64,000 nucleotides of DNA, taken from Dyella japonica DSM 16301. GTDB taxonomy: Bacteria; Pseudomonadota; Gammaproteobacteria; Xanthomonadales; Rhodanobacteraceae. Position numbers and translations under genes: made by a program. Below, in pieces: positions 43,429 to 55,581 of this stretch (position 1 is the stretch's first letter; the number at the start of each line of letters is the position of its first letter). Below the pieces are notes generated by a model. That model was not told the DNA's origin, searched no databases, and saw nothing but the letters and a program-made list of their open reading frames with translations. Where the stretch lies: the NCBI RefSeq assembly GCF_001010355.1, contig NZ_JPLA01000014.1, positions 60,164 to 124,163 of the forward strand, in the 5' to 3' direction.

Positions 43429-43857
43429 TTAAGGGGAAAGGCCGGGGATAAGGTCGGCCGGAATTTGCACCGGACGCATGCGGCGGACATCGACGCACGC
43501 CACGCGCACCTTCGCGCGGATCAGCTCCGCGCCGTCCGCCCGGCGGATCGTCTGGGCGAAAAGGATACTGGCTGCCCGCCGTTCTTTGACTTCGACGCTT
43601 ACCGCCAGTTCATCATCCAGCAGGGCCGCGCGCAGGAAATCGATCTGCATTTCCCGGACCAGGAAGGCCAGCCCGGTGCTTTCCTTCACCTCGGACTGAT
43701 TGATGCCCAGCGCGCGCAGCCATTCGCTGCGGGCGCGTTCCATGAAACGCAGGTAGCTGGCGTGGTAGACCACCCCGCCTGCATCGGTATCTTCCCAATA
43801 GACGCGCACCGGCCATTCGAAGGGCGCGGTCGCATTGAGTTGGCTTGTATCAGACAT
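43429..43857 (-). CDS. ybgC: Acyl-CoA thioesterase YbgC
   Basis: A 142-residue hot-dog-fold thioesterase conserved at the head of tol-pal operons. The signature [28 protein letters not shown] holds the catalytic Asp. It hydrolyses short acyl-CoA or acyl-ACP and has been linked to phospholipid enzymes at the membrane. Its start overlaps the end of ruvB by 8 bp, so ruvB and the tol genes are probably one transcript. Confidence 0.94.
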   Translation of the reverse strand: MSDTSQLNATAPFEWPVRVYWEDTDAGGVVYHASYLRFMERARSEWLRALGINQSEVKESTGLAFLVREMQIDFLRAALLDDELAVSVEVKERRAASILFAQTIRRADGAELIRAKVRVACVDVRRMRPVQIPADLIPGLSP

Positions 43858-44899
43858 CGCTGTTGTCGCCCGTGAAGAGGTCGGCGGGCACCGAGGGGCG
43901 GGACGGCGGGGTCAGGCCCAGATGACGCCAGCCCTTGGCGCTGGCCATGCGGCCGCGCGCGGTGCGCACCAGGTAACCCTGCTGGATCAGATAAGGCTCG
44001 ACCACGTCCTCGAGGGTGCCGCGGTCTTCGCTCAGCGCCGCCGCCAGCGACTCCACGCCGACCGGACCGCCATCGAAGTTTTCGATGATGATGGTCAGCA
44101 GGCGACGGTCCAGCTCGTCGAAGCCCTCGGCGTCGATCTTGAGCATGTCGGTGGCGGCACGCGCCGCATCGCGGGTGATCTGCCCGGCCGCGCGCACTTC
44201 GGCATAGTCGCGCACGCGGCGCAGCAGGCGGTTGGCGATACGCGGCGTACCGCGCGAACGACGTGCGATTTCCTGCGCGCCTTCCAGCTCGCAGGGAATG
44301 CCCATGATGCGTGCCGAGCGCCGCACGATGGCCGTAAGCTCATCGGGCGTATAGAACTCCAAACGCTGCACGATGCCGAACCGGTCGCGCAACGGCGCCG
44401 TGAGCAGGCCGGCGCGGGTGGTGGCGCCAATCAGGGTGAACGGCGGCAGGTCGAGCTTGATCGAGCGGGCCGCGGGGCCTTCGCCGATCATGATGTCGAT
44501 CTGGAAGTCTTCCATCGCCGGGTAGAGCACCTCCTCCACGATCGGCGACAAACGATGGATCTCATCCACGAACAGCACGTCGTGCGGTTCGAGGTTGGTC
44601 AGCAGCGCGGCCAGGTCCCCTGCCCGCTCCAGCACCGGACCGGAGGTGGAACGCAGGTTGACGCCCAGCTCGTTGGCGATCACGTGGCTGAGCGTGGTCT
44701 TGCCCAGGCCCGGTGGGCCGAAGATCAGCACGTGATCGAGCGCGCCGCCGCGCTTCTTGGCCGCCTCGATATAGATCGACAGCTGCTCGCGCACCGTCTG
44801 CTGGCCCAGGTATTCGGTCAGTCGCCTGGGGCGGATCGAAGCCTCGAGGGCCTCGTCATCCATCTGGGCGGCAGCGGTAACGATGCGGTGTTCGGTCAT
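43850..44899 (-). CDS. ruvB: Holliday junction branch-migration helicase RuvB
   Basis: A 349-residue AAA+ motor. It shows [13 protein letters not shown], Walker [17 protein letters not shown], Walker [11 protein letters not shown], sensor [18 protein letters not shown] and the C-terminal winged-helix DNA-binding domain ([25 protein letters not shown]). It works with RuvA and RuvC in recombination. Unusually, kup stands between it and ruvA, with a terminator at the kup end. Confidence 0.97.
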   Translation of the reverse strand: MTEHRIVTAAAQMDDEALEASIRPRRLTEYLGQQTVREQLSIYIEAAKKRGGALDHVLIFGPPGLGKTTLSHVIANELGVNLRSTSGPVLERAGDLAALLTNLEPHDVLFVDEIHRLSPIVEEVLYPAMEDFQIDIMIGEGPAARSIKLDLPPFTLIGATTRAGLLTAPLRDRFGIVQRLEFYTPDELTAIVRRSARIMGIPCELEGAQEIARRSRGTPRIANRLLRRVRDYAEVRAAGQITRDAARAATDMLKIDAEGFDELDRRLLTIIIENFDGGPVGVESLAAALSEDRGTLEDVVEPYLIQQGYLVRTARGRMASAKGWRHLGLTPPSRPSVPADLFTGDNSDV

Positions 44900-44970
44900 G
44901 GGGCGAAATTATGGCAGAGCACGATGACGCAGGCTTGAAAAAAAGCCCGCCAAGCCAATCCCCGCCACAA

Positions 44971-44994
44971 AAAAGGGCGCCGAAGCGCCCTTTT
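44971..44994. terminator. Terminator between kup and ruvB
   Basis: A 10-bp stem (AAAAGGGCGC with its complement) and a CGAA tetraloop; on the minus strand the hairpin is followed by TTTTTTGTGG, 2 bp after the kup stop. It should stop the yebC-ruvC-ruvA-kup transcript before ruvB. A U run also appears on the plus strand. Confidence 0.88.
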
Positions 44995-44996
44995 CC

Positions 44997-46898
44997 TCAA
45001 ATTTCGACCTGGGCGCCCAGTTCGATCAGACGATTGCCCGGAATCTGGAAGAACGCCGTGGCCGGCAGCGCGTTGCGCGCCATGAAGGCGAACAGCTTGT
45101 CGCGCCACAACGCCATGCCCGGACGCTTGGCGTCCGCGATGATGGTTTCGCGCGAAAGGAAGAACGTGGTGTCCATCATGTCGAAGGGCAGGCCTTTCTT
45201 GGAACACTTGGCCAACGCGCGAGGAATATTGGGGTCTTCGGCAAAACCGAAGCGCAGGGCCAACCCGTAGAAATCGCCACCGAGTTCGCTGATCTCGATG
45301 CGCTCGCCCAGGTCCGCCGTCGGCGTTTCCAGCATTTCCACCGTGAGCAGCACATTGCGCTCGTGCAGCACCTTGTTGTGCTTGAGGTTGTGCAGCAGCG
45401 CATGCGGCACGGCATTCTGGTTGGCGGTGAGGAACACGGCCGTGCCCGGCACGCGCAGTGGCGGATGCTCGGCGATGTTCGCGATGAACGGATCCAGCGC
45501 CAAGCCCGACTGCTTGATCTCGCGCACCACCAGCTCGCGGCCGCGACGCCAGGTGGTCATCACGATGAAGATCGCCACGCCCAGCACCAGCGGGAACCAG
45601 CCGCCGTATTCGATCTTGATCAGATTGGCGCCCAGGAAGGACAGGTCGATGGTGAGCAGCAGCACGCCGGTCACGATCACCGTCAGGCGGCTCCAATGCC
45701 ACTGACGGCGCGCCACGATCAAGGCAAGAATGCTGGTAATGGTCATGGTGCCGGTCACCGCGATGCCGTACGCCGCGCTCAGGTTGTCCGAGCTGCGGAA
45801 GCCAAGCACCGCCGCCAGCACCATGATCAACAGGAAGTTGTTCACCCACGGCACGAAGATCTGGCCGGACATTTCGCGCGAGGTGTGCACCACCGGCATG
45901 CGCATCGAATAACCCAGCGACATCGCCTCGCGCGTCATCGAGAACGCACCGGAGATCACCGCCTGCGAAGCGATCACGGTGGCGATGGTGGCCAGGCCGA
46001 TCATCGGATACAGCAGCGGCTCGGGCGTCAGCTTGAAGAACGGGCTGTCGATCGCCTCGGGATGGTTGAGCAGCAGCGCACCCTGTCCGAAATAGTTGAG
46101 CACCAGGGCCGGCAGCACGAAGCTGAACCAGGCCAGGCGGATCGGACGCTTGCCGAAGTGGCCCATGTCCGCATACAAGGCTTCGGCGCCGGTCAACGCC
46201 AGCACCACGCCACCCAGTGCAATAAAGGCCTGCAGGCCGTGACTGAAGAAAAACTTCACGCCATAGGCCGGATTGAGCGCCAGCAGCACGTGTGGGTTCT
46301 GCACCACCATGCGCAAGCCCAGCAGCGCAATGACGATGAACCACACCACCATCACCGGACCGAACAGTCGACCGACGCGTTCGGTGCCATGACGTTGCAG
46401 CGCAAACAGGAAGAACAGAATCACCGCGGTGATCGGCACCACCCAGTGACCCAGGTTGGGGGCGGCGACCTTCACGCCTTCCACCGCCGACAACACGGAA
46501 ATGGCCGGCGTGATGACGCCATCGCCATAGAACAGCGCCGCGCCGAAGATGCCGATGATGGCCAGCAGCCAGCGCTGGCGCGCATCGCCTCGCACGCTGC
46601 GCAGCGCCAGTGCGAGCAGCGCCATGATGCCGCCCTCGCCCTTGTTGTCCGCGCGCATGATGAACACGACGTACTTGAGCGAGACCACGATGATCTGCGC
46701 CCAGAAGATCAGCGACAGCACGCCGTAGATGCTCTCGGGCGTCGGCTTCATGCCGTCGTGGCTGAGCGTGGTCTGCAAGGTGTACAGCGGGCTGGTGCCG
46801 ATGTCGCCATAGACCACGCCGATCGCGCCGAGCGCGAGCGTGGCCAGCCGGCGTTTGGTATCAGCGTCGGACATGCCGTGGGAGGAATCCGGAGTCAC
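44997..46898 (-). CDS. kup: Kup-type potassium uptake protein
   Basis: A 633-residue KUP/HAK potassium-proton symporter with about twelve membrane helices and a C-terminal cytoplasmic domain of about 170 residues. The family signature GVVYGDIGTSPLYTLQ is at the N terminus, then NKGEGGIMALLAL and GDGVITPAISVLSAVEG. The GTG at 46898 follows the ruvA stop by 3 bp and has AGGAC 8 nt upstream; an ATG 24 nt later is an alternative. Its operon position between ruvA and ruvB is functionally odd. Confidence 0.96.
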   Translation of the reverse strand: MTPDSSHGMSDADTKRRLATLALGAIGVVYGDIGTSPLYTLQTTLSHDGMKPTPESIYGVLSLIFWAQIIVVSLKYVVFIMRADNKGEGGIMALLALALRSVRGDARQRWLLAIIGIFGAALFYGDGVITPAISVLSAVEGVKVAAPNLGHWVVPITAVILFFLFALQRHGTERVGRLFGPVMVVWFIVIALLGLRMVVQNPHVLLALNPAYGVKFFFSHGLQAFIALGGVVLALTGAEALYADMGHFGKRPIRLAWFSFVLPALVLNYFGQGALLLNHPEAIDSPFFKLTPEPLLYPMIGLATIATVIASQAVISGAFSMTREAMSLGYSMRMPVVHTSREMSGQIFVPWVNNFLLIMVLAAVLGFRSSDNLSAAYGIAVTGTMTITSILALIVARRQWHWSRLTVIVTGVLLLTIDLSFLGANLIKIEYGGWFPLVLGVAIFIVMTTWRRGRELVVREIKQSGLALDPFIANIAEHPPLRVPGTAVFLTANQNAVPHALLHNLKHNKVLHERNVLLTVEMLETPTADLGERIEISELGGDFYGLALRFGFAEDPNIPRALAKCSKKGLPFDMMDTTFFLSRETIIADAKRPGMALWRDKLFAFMARNALPATAFFQIPGNRLIELGAQVEI

Positions 46899-46901
46899 GT
46901 C

Positions 46902-47501
46902 TCAATGTCCTAGTGCGGCGCGCAGCGCCTTGCGAATGATAGCTTCGGCCGTGTCGCCCTCGCTGGCGACCTTCTGCACCAGCCGGGTCACTTCGGCCGG
47001 CTTGTAGCCCAGCTGCTGCAAGGCCACCGTGGCTTCACCCGTCGGGTCCAGCGGTGCGCCGTTGGGCGCCGCATGCGAGCCCGGCAAGGTGGTGGCCAGC
47101 CCGTCCACGCGATCGCGCAGCTCCACCACCATGCGTTCGGCGGTCTTCTTGCCGATGCCCGGAATCTTGGTCAGCGCCACCACATCGCCCGTCTGCACGA
47201 GCCGGGCAAAATCGTTGGTGGACACGCCCGACAGCACGGCCAGCGCGATCTTCGCGCCGATGCCGCTGACTTTCTGCAGGTTGCGGAACAGGGTGCGCTC
47301 GGACTCGTGCATGAATCCGTACAGCGCCACGCTGTCTTCCTTCACCGCGTAATGCGTGAGCAGGGTGACTTCCTTGCCGGTCTGCGGCAGGTCGTAGATG
47401 GTGGACATGGGCGCTTCGAGCTCGTAGCCCACGCCACCCACTTCCACCATCAGCCACGGCGGCTGCTTGGACACCAGGGTGCCGCGCAAACGACCGATCA
47501 T
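46902..47501 (-). CDS. ruvA: Holliday junction DNA helicase subunit RuvA
   Basis: A 199-residue junction-binding protein, a tetramer that positions RuvB rings. The OB-fold N terminus is [20 protein letters not shown], the helix-hairpin-helix region includes [21 protein letters not shown] and [18 protein letters not shown], and domain III follows a variable linker ([15 protein letters not shown]). Start overlaps the ruvC stop by 4 bp. Confidence 0.97.
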   Translation of the reverse strand: MIGRLRGTLVSKQPPWLMVEVGGVGYELEAPMSTIYDLPQTGKEVTLLTHYAVKEDSVALYGFMHESERTLFRNLQKVSGIGAKIALAVLSGVSTNDFARLVQTGDVVALTKIPGIGKKTAERMVVELRDRVDGLATTLPGSHAAPNGAPLDPTGEATVALQQLGYKPAEVTRLVQKVASEGDTAEAIIRKALRAALGH

Positions 47502-48016
47502 CGACGCCTCCAGGCGGTACGAGGAATGCCCACGCGGGCGAGACTGGCACGCGTGTGTGCGTGGGTCACCGCGATGGCGAGCGCGTCTGCCGCGTCAGCC
47601 TGCAGGGGGCCCTTGAGTCCGAGCAGGACGCCGATCATGTGCTGCACCTGGGTCTTGTCGCCGCGGCCGCTGCCGACCACGGCCTGCTTTACTTCTGTCG
47701 CCGCGTACTCGTGCACCGCGATCCCCTGGCTGACCACCGCGCAGATCGCGGCGCCCCTCGCCTGCCCCAGCTTCAATGCCGAGTCCGGGTTGCGCGCCAT
47801 GAACACGCGCTCCACGCCGCACTCGTCCGGCCGATGGGCGGCGATGATGGCACACAGCTCGTCAAATATGCGTTTCAGGCGCAGCGGAAAGGTGGCTTCG
47901 CCAGCCACCGCCAGCGCGCCATGGTAGACATGGGACAGCTTGCCCGTGGCGTCGACATCGATGATGCCTACGCCGGTGCGCTGACTGCCCGGGTCAATGC
48001 CGATGATGCGGGTCAT
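47498..48016 (-). CDS. ruvC: Holliday junction endonuclease RuvC
   Basis: A 172-residue resolvase with the RNase-H-like fold. Catalytic acids are seen in [12 protein letters not shown], in CGVERVF (Glu) and in the C-terminal [15 protein letters not shown]. The start at 48016 gives the standard N terminus; the frame runs on upstream without similarity. Overlaps ruvA by 4 bp and lies 40 bp downstream of yebC. Confidence 0.97.
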   Translation of the reverse strand: MTRIIGIDPGSQRTGVGIIDVDATGKLSHVYHGALAVAGEATFPLRLKRIFDELCAIIAAHRPDECGVERVFMARNPDSALKLGQARGAAICAVVSQGIAVHEYAATEVKQAVVGSGRGDKTQVQHMIGVLLGLKGPLQADAADALAIAVTHAHTRASLARVGIPRTAWRRR

Positions 48017-48056
48017 GGGCGAAGAGTCGCCGCGGGCCGATGAAGCGGCCGCGAAC

Positions 48057-48791
48057 TTAGCTCGCAGCCTCGGCCGGCAGCAGCGCGTTGTGGGAAACCT
48101 CGCTGACGTCGTCGAGCGCATCGAGCTTCTCGAGCAGGTCGAGCAGGGTTTCGAGTGCTTCGTCCGGCACCGCGACGCGATTGCTCGGGCGCATGCCCAC
48201 GCCGGCATGCTGCGCGCTCAGACCGGCGGCGATCAGCGCCTGCTGCACCGCCTCGAAGCTTTCCGGCGAGCACAGCACGGTGCTTTCGCCATGCTCGTTG
48301 ACCACGTCGTCCGCGCCCGCGTCCAGGGCCGCTTCGAGCACCTTTTCTTCGGCCGCTTCGTTGCCGCCGGTGGCAAACACCAGCTCGCCCACGCGGGAGA
48401 ACTGGAACGCCACCGAGCCGGTGGTACCCAGGTTGCCGCCGTGCTTGGTCAGCGCGTGGCGCACATCGGCCACGGTGCGGGTCGGGTTGTCGGTGAAGCA
48501 GTCGATGATCAGGGCGATACCGGCCGGGCCATAGCCCTCATAGCGCAGTTCTTCCATCGCGGCGCCGCCGTCGGCGCCCGAGCCGCGCTTGATCGCGCGC
48601 TCGATGGTGTCCTTGGTCATATTGGCCGACAACGCCTTGTCCACCGCCGCGCGCAGGCGCGGATTGGCGGATGGATCGGCGACGCCGGCGCGTGTTGCCA
48701 CGGTGATTTCGCGGATCAGCTTGGTGAACACCTTGGCGCGCTTGGCGTCTTCGGCATTCTTGCGACCTTCGATGGACGGGCCTCTACCCAT
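48057..48791 (-). CDS. yebC: YebC/PmpR-family regulatory or translation-assisting protein
   Basis: A 244-residue TACO1/YebC family protein, reported as a transcriptional regulator in some bacteria and as a factor easing ribosome stalling at polyproline in others. Instead of the usual MAGHSKWANI start it begins [20 protein letters not shown], a variant typical of Xanthomonadales. Other marks are [33 protein letters not shown] and the C-terminal acidic stretch. AGGAAG precedes ATG at 48791. The yebC-ruvC-ruvA order is conserved in many bacteria. Confidence 0.94.
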   Translation of the reverse strand: MGRGPSIEGRKNAEDAKRAKVFTKLIREITVATRAGVADPSANPRLRAAVDKALSANMTKDTIERAIKRGSGADGGAAMEELRYEGYGPAGIALIIDCFTDNPTRTVADVRHALTKHGGNLGTTGSVAFQFSRVGELVFATGGNEAAEEKVLEAALDAGADDVVNEHGESTVLCSPESFEAVQQALIAAGLSAQHAGVGMRPSNRVAVPDEALETLLDLLEKLDALDDVSEVSHNALLPAEAAS

Positions 48792-48893
48792 GGCACTTCC
48801 TGCAAATCTGGTGAACGGACGAGGCGCGAATTCTATCGCTTCACGGCGCAGTACGGGCAAGCGGCACGCGAAAGCGCCTGGGACGGCGCTTTG

Positions 48894-49529
48894 TCAGGCC
48901 TCGGCGCGATCGAAACGACCCTGCTGGAGGAACTGGGTGACCTGGCGCGCGGCTTCCTGGGAAAACAGCAGCCCCGTATGGTTGGTCTCGATGGCGCAGT
49001 GGTCGGCAATGCCGGGGAGAAACGTCTCCTCCACCGTCACGCAGCCGTCGTTGTCGCCGGCGAACTGTCCGATCATCGCGCCCAGGCCCAGCGACACCTT
49101 GCCGGCGATCACACCCACCTCGCGCTCGCCCTGCCAGCGTTCGAAGCCGTTTTCCAGCAGCTCGCGATTGTGGCCGAGCAGCACCTCGCCACCGCGGCCC
49201 ATGCCGGCGAAGCGACGGGCGGCGGCGCTGCCCTTGAGCGGCGAGCCCAGACAAACCACCCGCCCCGGCGGCAAGGCGACTTCCGCGCAGGCGCGCAGCG
49301 CCAGCAGACCGCCCAGGCTATGCCCGACCAGATGCACCCGCTGCGCATCCTGTCCCAGCTCATGGATGCGAGCCTGCAGGCTGTTGAGGATGCGCGGCTG
49401 CGAAGCGGCCACGCTCATATAGTCGAAGCGATGCACGCGAAAGCCCGCTTCCATCATGCGCCGATGCAGCAGCAAGAGCGCGAAACCGCGCATCCAGAGG
49501 CCGTGCAGGAGAATGACGTGATCGGTCAT
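48894..49529 (-). CDS. Alpha/beta-hydrolase (lipase/esterase-like)
   Basis: A 211-residue cytosolic alpha/beta hydrolase. The oxyanion region is LLHGLWMRGFALLLL, and the nucleophile elbow is VHLVGHSLGGLLAL (Ser in GHSLGG). A later Asp (GDNDGCVTVEE) and His (NHTGLLFS) plausibly complete the triad. No signal peptide or lid domain is evident. Substrate unknown. It lies between yebC (102 bp downstream) and aspS (191 bp upstream). Confidence 0.88.
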   Translation of the reverse strand: MTDHVILLHGLWMRGFALLLLHRRMMEAGFRVHRFDYMSVAASQPRILNSLQARIHELGQDAQRVHLVGHSLGGLLALRACAEVALPPGRVVCLGSPLKGSAAARRFAGMGRGGEVLLGHNRELLENGFERWQGEREVGVIAGKVSLGLGAMIGQFAGDNDGCVTVEETFLPGIADHCAIETNHTGLLFSQEAARQVTQFLQQGRFDRAEA

Positions 49530-49672
49530 GGCGCGTGTGGGGACTTCATCGACAATGAGAATGATCGGGCCTTGGCAGCCAGATCATTCTGAAGAGTCCA
49601 TTGTGCACAAAAAGTTGCGCCGGGGCCGCGACGTGGTGCGCGGATGAGTCTGCACGTGCAGGTTTTCAGGCT

Positions 49673-49700
49673 CGTCATTCCGGCGCAGGCCGGAATGACG
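49673..49700. repeat. CGTCATTCCGGC palindromic repeat after aspS
   Basis: A perfect 12-bp inverted repeat (CGTCATTCCGGC and its complement) with loop GCAG. The same type of hairpin is a very common dispersed element in proteobacterial genomes. It lies 20 bp beyond the aspS stop and could act as a transcription end or mRNA-stabilising structure. The remainder of the 191-bp gap to the hydrolase gene shows nothing else. Confidence 0.85.
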
Positions 49701-49720
49701 GCAGAAAAGCGGGCGCGGAA

Positions 49721-51493
<1,773 letters not shown>

Positions 51494-51624
51494 GCGCTTG
51501 GAACTCCGGGCCGCTGGGCGGCGTGATGCGTGGACAAGAAGACCCGGAATGTTAACACCGACCCGCCCGGCGGCGAGCGGCAGGCGGGCTTCGAAGACCG
51601 CGCCTGCGCCCACGTTTCAGCCCC

Positions 51625-52203
51625 TTACCAGCGGCGATTGACCGAGAACAGGCCGCGGCAGCCCTTGGAAACCCATACGCCGGCACGGTTCCAGCCCCAG
51701 CTGTAGCCTTGTTCGCAGGGCGAACCGGACAGCTGGCGCAGCAGCACGGCATTGCCGCGCCCGCCCACGTCCACCTGACAGAAGTGGTACTGCTTGTCGT
51801 TGCTTTCGCACTGCAGGCGGATTTCGCGATCCCAGTCCGGACCCGGGCGCCAGCCGCCATTGTCCGGCGGGCGATAGCCCGGCGGCGGGTAGTAGCCGCC
51901 ACCACCCGGCGGGCGGTAACCGCCGCCGCCCATTTCTACGAACTGCGCGCGACAGCCCTGGTCCACCCACAGGCCGCCGCGATCGACACCCCAGGTCCGC
52001 CCGCGAATGCACGGGCTGTTGGATTCCTGGCGGATCATTTCGGCGTCGCGCCACGGCACCTGGCAGCGCGTAAAGCGGCCATCGTCGCTGCCGCAGCGCA
52101 CCTGGTCGCGACCCTGCGCATGCACGGCCGGCGCCGCCACCCACAGCAGGCCTGCCATGAGACCTGCCGCTACACCCATCAAACCCGTTCGTATCCGGAA
52201 CAT
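51625..52203 (-). CDS. DUF3011 domain-containing exported protein
   Basis: A 192-residue exported protein with signal peptide to about residue 30 (LLWVAAPAVHA). The mature part has two similar modules, each with three or more cysteines and the pattern WG-(V/W)-(D/N)-R-(G/A)-G-(L/V)-WV (TWGVDRGGLWVDQGC and SWGWNRAGVWVSKGC). A Gly/Pro/Tyr-rich linker separates them (GGGGYRPPGGGGYYPPP). This is the DUF3011 pattern, common in Xanthomonadales and of unknown function. GAGGAG lies 8 nt before the ATG at 52203. Confidence 0.87.
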   Translation of the reverse strand: MFRIRTGLMGVAAGLMAGLLWVAAPAVHAQGRDQVRCGSDDGRFTRCQVPWRDAEMIRQESNSPCIRGRTWGVDRGGLWVDQGCRAQFVEMGGGGYRPPGGGGYYPPPGYRPPDNGGWRPGPDWDREIRLQCESNDKQYHFCQVDVGGRGNAVLLRQLSGSPCEQGYSWGWNRAGVWVSKGCRGLFSVNRRW

Positions 52204-52323
52204 CGATCCCACTCCTCTGTGACGGCTAGTCACGCTAGTGGGAATATCTTCAACCGGAATTGAATATCTTGCGACTGTTCGCAGAAACCTGCAGGCCGGC
52301 TATCCGGCGTTCAGCCATCGGGC

Positions 52324-52602
52324 TCAGCTGTCGCTGGAGGAACTCGATGGCGTGGGCGTGCTCGGTGCGCTGGCCGCAGGTGCGGCGCTGTCGCCAGCGA
52401 GGTTGCGCTTCTTGTCGCCGTCCTTCTTGAAGTCGGTCTCGTACCAGCCGCTGCCGGCCAGGCGGAAGCCGGGGGCGCTCAGGCGCCGCTTCACTTCGGC
52501 CACGTCGCACGCCGGGCACACCGACGGATCGGGATCGGCGATCTTCTGCAGACGGTCAAAACGATGGCCGCAGCTGGCGCATTCAAATTCATAGATAGGC
52601 AT
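52324..52602 (-). CDS. FmdB-family zinc-ribbon protein
   Basis: A 92-residue protein starting MPIYEFECASCGHRFDRLQ, with CxxC pairs at 8-11 (CASC) and 29-32 (CPAC) forming a zinc ribbon of the FmdB type (putative regulatory protein). The C-terminal third is Ser/Pro/Thr/Ala-rich and probably disordered. It precedes aspS by two genes, a pairing seen in many proteobacteria. Function unknown. Confidence 0.9.
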   Translation of the reverse strand: MPIYEFECASCGHRFDRLQKIADPDPSVCPACDVAEVKRRLSAPGFRLAGSGWYETDFKKDGDKKRNLAGDSAAPAASAPSTPTPSSSSSDS

Positions 52603-52725
52603 GGAGACTCCGCAGTATCGGTCGCCGTGCCGGGATCACGCACCGGCCGCATGCAGCGACAAGTCGTCATTATCGAGGCGAACGGCGGGAATTCAACGAT
52701 ACGCCGCTGATGCCCAGGCCAGCGG

Positions 52726-53442
52726 CTAGAGCGCCAGCGCCACCAGCACGGCCGCTTCGGTGAGTTCGGTCAGCGCGCCACAGGTATCGCCCGTCATGCC
52801 GCCCAGCCGGCGCAGGCAGGTCCATCGCCACCAGCCAAACACGAGCGCGGCGGCGAGGATGGCCCGCAGTCCGTGCCAGCCGGCCAACAACGTGGCGAGG
52901 GTGGCCAGCAGCAGCGCCAACGCACACAGCGCACGGGATTCGCCCACCAGGCCGCTGCCCAGGCCGCCGCTGCGTACATAAGGCGTCGTCATGAAGGCCG
53001 CGGTGAGCACCGCGCGCCCCAGCAAGGGCGCCACCCATAACATCGCCGACGGCTGCGGCACGCTGGCCAGCGCCGCGAACTTCAACAGCAGGACCAGGGC
53101 GATCGCAGTAACCCCGATGGGGCCGCTGCGCGGATCTTTCATGATGGTTAGCGTGCGCTCCCGATCGCCCAGGCCGCCTACCCAGGCGTCCGCGCTGTCG
53201 GCCAGGCCGTCCAGGTGCAGCGCACCGGTGAGCGCCACCCACGCAACCAGCAACAGCGCTGCCGCCAGCAAGGGCTGCGCGCCGGACAGCAACCATCCCA
53301 GGCACCACAGCAAGGCGCCCAGCAAGGCGCCCACGGCGGGATACCAGGCCAATTGCGCCGAGGGTGAAGACGCGCCATCGAATGCGCGCGCCGGCAGCGG
53401 CAGGCGCGTGAGAAATCCGATGGCTGCGAACAGTCCTCGCAT
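52726..53442 (-). CDS. cobS: Adenosylcobinamide-GDP ribazoletransferase (cobalamin synthase)
   Basis: A 238-residue integral membrane enzyme joining adenosylcobinamide-GDP and alpha-ribazole (phosphate) in the last step of B12 assembly. It has about six helices and the family motif LHLDGLADSADAWVGG followed by MKDPRSGPIG. Start ATG overlaps the upstream phosphatase stop by one base. Last gene of the cobalamin operon; also called cobV in the aerobic nomenclature. Confidence 0.95.
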   Translation of the reverse strand: MRGLFAAIGFLTRLPLPARAFDGASSPSAQLAWYPAVGALLGALLWCLGWLLSGAQPLLAAALLLVAWVALTGALHLDGLADSADAWVGGLGDRERTLTIMKDPRSGPIGVTAIALVLLLKFAALASVPQPSAMLWVAPLLGRAVLTAAFMTTPYVRSGGLGSGLVGESRALCALALLLATLATLLAGWHGLRAILAAALVFGWWRWTCLRRLGGMTGDTCGALTELTEAAVLVALAL

Positions 53443-54020
53443 CAGGCCTGTTCCTGCTTGCTGGCGGGCGGCGCCCACGGCAACACATGCAGCGATGCGT
53501 GCGGCACATCGATATTCGCCATCTCGCCGAAGTCGCGCGCTTCCGCCTCGCAACGCAGGAGACGGATCGCACCGCCATGGGTCACCACCAGCACGCGCTG
53601 CGTTTCCGCTGCTTCGGCGACGTCGTTCAAGGCGGCGCAAAGGCGATCGCGGAACGCGGCAAATGGCTCGCCACCCGGCGGCGGATGCGCAACCGGATCG
53701 GCCCAGAAGCGCGCCAACGCGTCGCCCTGCTCCTGCGCCAGCGTCTCGATGGGGACGCCCTGCCAGTCGCCGAAGTGGTATTCGGCCAGACGCGCATCGA
53801 CCCGCATCGGCACGCGGCGCGCGCAGGCCAGGTCCTGCGCGAACTCCGCGCAACGGCGCAGCGGTGAGGTGACGATCGCATCCCAGCTGCGTCCGAAAAT
53901 CGCCGCGCGCAATTGGCTCCAGCCCAGCGGGCTGAGCGCGTCGTCGAGTTGGCCGCGATAGCTGCGCTGCCCGGTATCGCCATGGCGCAGCAAGTCGATG
54001 CCGGTGTGCTTGCCGATCAT
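53442..54020 (-). CDS. cobC: Alpha-ribazole phosphatase-like histidine phosphatase
   Basis: A 192-residue histidine phosphatase: nucleophile motif [24 protein letters not shown], acid residue in [11 protein letters not shown] and second His in [11 protein letters not shown]. Its place between cobT and cobS points to dephosphorylation of alpha-ribazole phosphate or adenosylcobalamin phosphate. Start ATG at 54020; overlaps cobT by 4 bp. Not the CobC (decarboxylase) of Pseudomonas nomenclature. Confidence 0.9.
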   Translation of the reverse strand: MIGKHTGIDLLRHGDTGQRSYRGQLDDALSPLGWSQLRAAIFGRSWDAIVTSPLRRCAEFAQDLACARRVPMRVDARLAEYHFGDWQGVPIETLAQEQGDALARFWADPVAHPPPGGEPFAAFRDRLCAALNDVAEAAETQRVLVVTHGGAIRLLRCEAEARDFGEMANIDVPHASLHVLPWAPPASKQEQA

Positions 54021-55063
54021 GCAGCGCTCACCCCCGCTTGCGCGAAGGTGGCCATGCGCGCGTGCAGATCGCAGGCCAGCCGCATCAGCGGTACAGCGGC
54101 GGCGGCACCGCTGCCCTCGCCCAGGCGCAGGCCAAGGTCGAGCAGCGGATCGGCTTCCAGTACCGACAACAGGCGCGCATGACCGCGCTCGCGCGAGCGA
54201 TGCGCGAAGAACATCCATTCACGGCAGGACGGATTGATGCGCACGGCTGTCAGCGCGGCAGCCGTGGTGATGAAGCCATCGACCAGCACCGGAATGCCGC
54301 GCTGCGCTGCGCCGATATAGGCACCGCAGAGCGCGGCGATCTCGAAACCGCCCACGCGACCGAGCCAGGCCAGCGCATCGTCATCGGCCGGAAAACATGC
54401 CAGCGCGCGTTCGATCACCTCGGCCTTGTGCCGGATGCCGGCGGCATCCAGGCCGGTGCCCGCACCGGCGAGCGCACTGGGCGACTCGCGCAATAGTCCG
54501 CAGGCCAGCGCAGCCGCCGAGGTGGTATTGGCGATGCCCATCTCGCCGCCGATAAAAAGTTTTGCCCCAGCCTGCCGTGCTGCCTCGGCACTGTCGGCGC
54601 CGGCACGCAGCGCCAGCTCCAGTTGCACCGCGCTCATCGCAGGCTGCTCGCAGAAATTGCTGGTCTGCGGCGCAATGATCGCGCGGCGGACATTGGGCAG
54701 TTCACCCGGATCGTTCACTGTGCCCAGGTTCACCACTTCGAGCATGGCGCCGAGGCTGCGCGCCAGCACGCTGATCGCCGCGCCGCCGTTGGCGAAGTTG
54801 CGGATCATCTCGCCGGTCACCACCTGCGGAAAGGCCGACACGCCTTCGGCGGCCACACCGTGGTCGCCAGCAAAGATGCTGATCCATACCGATTGCACCG
54901 ACGGCATCACCGTGTGCTGCATGCCGGCCAGACGCACGGCCAGCGTTTCAAGCGTGCCCAGCGAACCCGGCGGCTTGGTCAACTGCGACTGGTGTTCCAG
55001 TGCGCGCTGGCGGCTCGCTTCATCGATCGCAAAACAGGGTTCAGTCAGCCAGTCTTGGCTCAT
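54017..55063 (-). CDS. cobT: Nicotinate-nucleotide--dimethylbenzimidazole phosphoribosyltransferase
   Basis: A 348-residue enzyme activating the lower-ligand base to alpha-ribazole phosphate. Recognised from [50 protein letters not shown] and [13 protein letters not shown] with the catalytic Glu. The frame extends further upstream, but ATG at 55063 gives the family N terminus. Overlaps cobU by 4 bp and cobC by 4 bp. Confidence 0.96.
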   Translation of the reverse strand: MSQDWLTEPCFAIDEASRQRALEHQSQLTKPPGSLGTLETLAVRLAGMQHTVMPSVQSVWISIFAGDHGVAAEGVSAFPQVVTGEMIRNFANGGAAISVLARSLGAMLEVVNLGTVNDPGELPNVRRAIIAPQTSNFCEQPAMSAVQLELALRAGADSAEAARQAGAKLFIGGEMGIANTTSAAALACGLLRESPSALAGAGTGLDAAGIRHKAEVIERALACFPADDDALAWLGRVGGFEIAALCGAYIGAAQRGIPVLVDGFITTAAALTAVRINPSCREWMFFAHRSRERGHARLLSVLEADPLLDLGLRLGEGSGAAAAVPLMRLACDLHARMATFAQAGVSAA

Positions 55064-55581
55064 GTAAGGCTTCCTTTGAGAGGCATCGGCAATCCGGCCG
55101 CGACCAACACCACCCGCTCGCACTGCGCGGCAAGGGCTTGGTGCAGGCGTCCGGCTTCATCCACAAAACGTCGCGTGAGTTCACCCATGGGCACCACGCC
55201 CAGGCCCACTTCGTTGCTGACCAACAGCAGCTGCCCCTTCAACGAGGGCAGCAGCTGAAGCAAGGCGTCGCGCTCTTGCGCGTAGCGTGCGGTGTCAGGG
55301 TCGCCCAGCAGGTTGCTGAGCCACAGCGTGAGGCAATCGACCAACACGCAGCGACCCGGACGCGCATGCGCTTCCAAGGCCGCCGCCAGGGCCAGCGGTT
55401 CTTCCACGCTGAGCCAGTGGGACGGACGCTGTGCCCGGTGATGGGCGATGCGCGCGGCCATCTCCTCATCGTGCGCTTGGGCCGTGGCGATGTAGACCAC
55501 CTCGTGTCCCGATTCGGTGGCGAGCCGTTCGGCCAGCGCGCTCTTGCCGGAGCGGGCGCCGCCGAGGATCAGGGTGCGCAT
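55060..55581 (-). CDS. cobU: Bifunctional adenosylcobinamide kinase / guanylyltransferase
   Basis: A 173-residue P-loop enzyme ([15 protein letters not shown]) that phosphorylates adenosylcobinamide and transfers GMP to it. Further motifs are [25 protein letters not shown] with the GMP-linked His, and [14 protein letters not shown]. Its ATG lies 13 bp inside the cobQ 3' end, another translational overlap in the operon. Confidence 0.95.
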   Translation of the reverse strand: MRTLILGGARSGKSALAERLATESGHEVVYIATAQAHDEEMAARIAHHRAQRPSHWLSVEEPLALAAALEAHARPGRCVLVDCLTLWLSNLLGDPDTARYAQERDALLQLLPSLKGQLLLVSNEVGLGVVPMGELTRRFVDEAGRLHQALAAQCERVVLVAAGLPMPLKGSLT

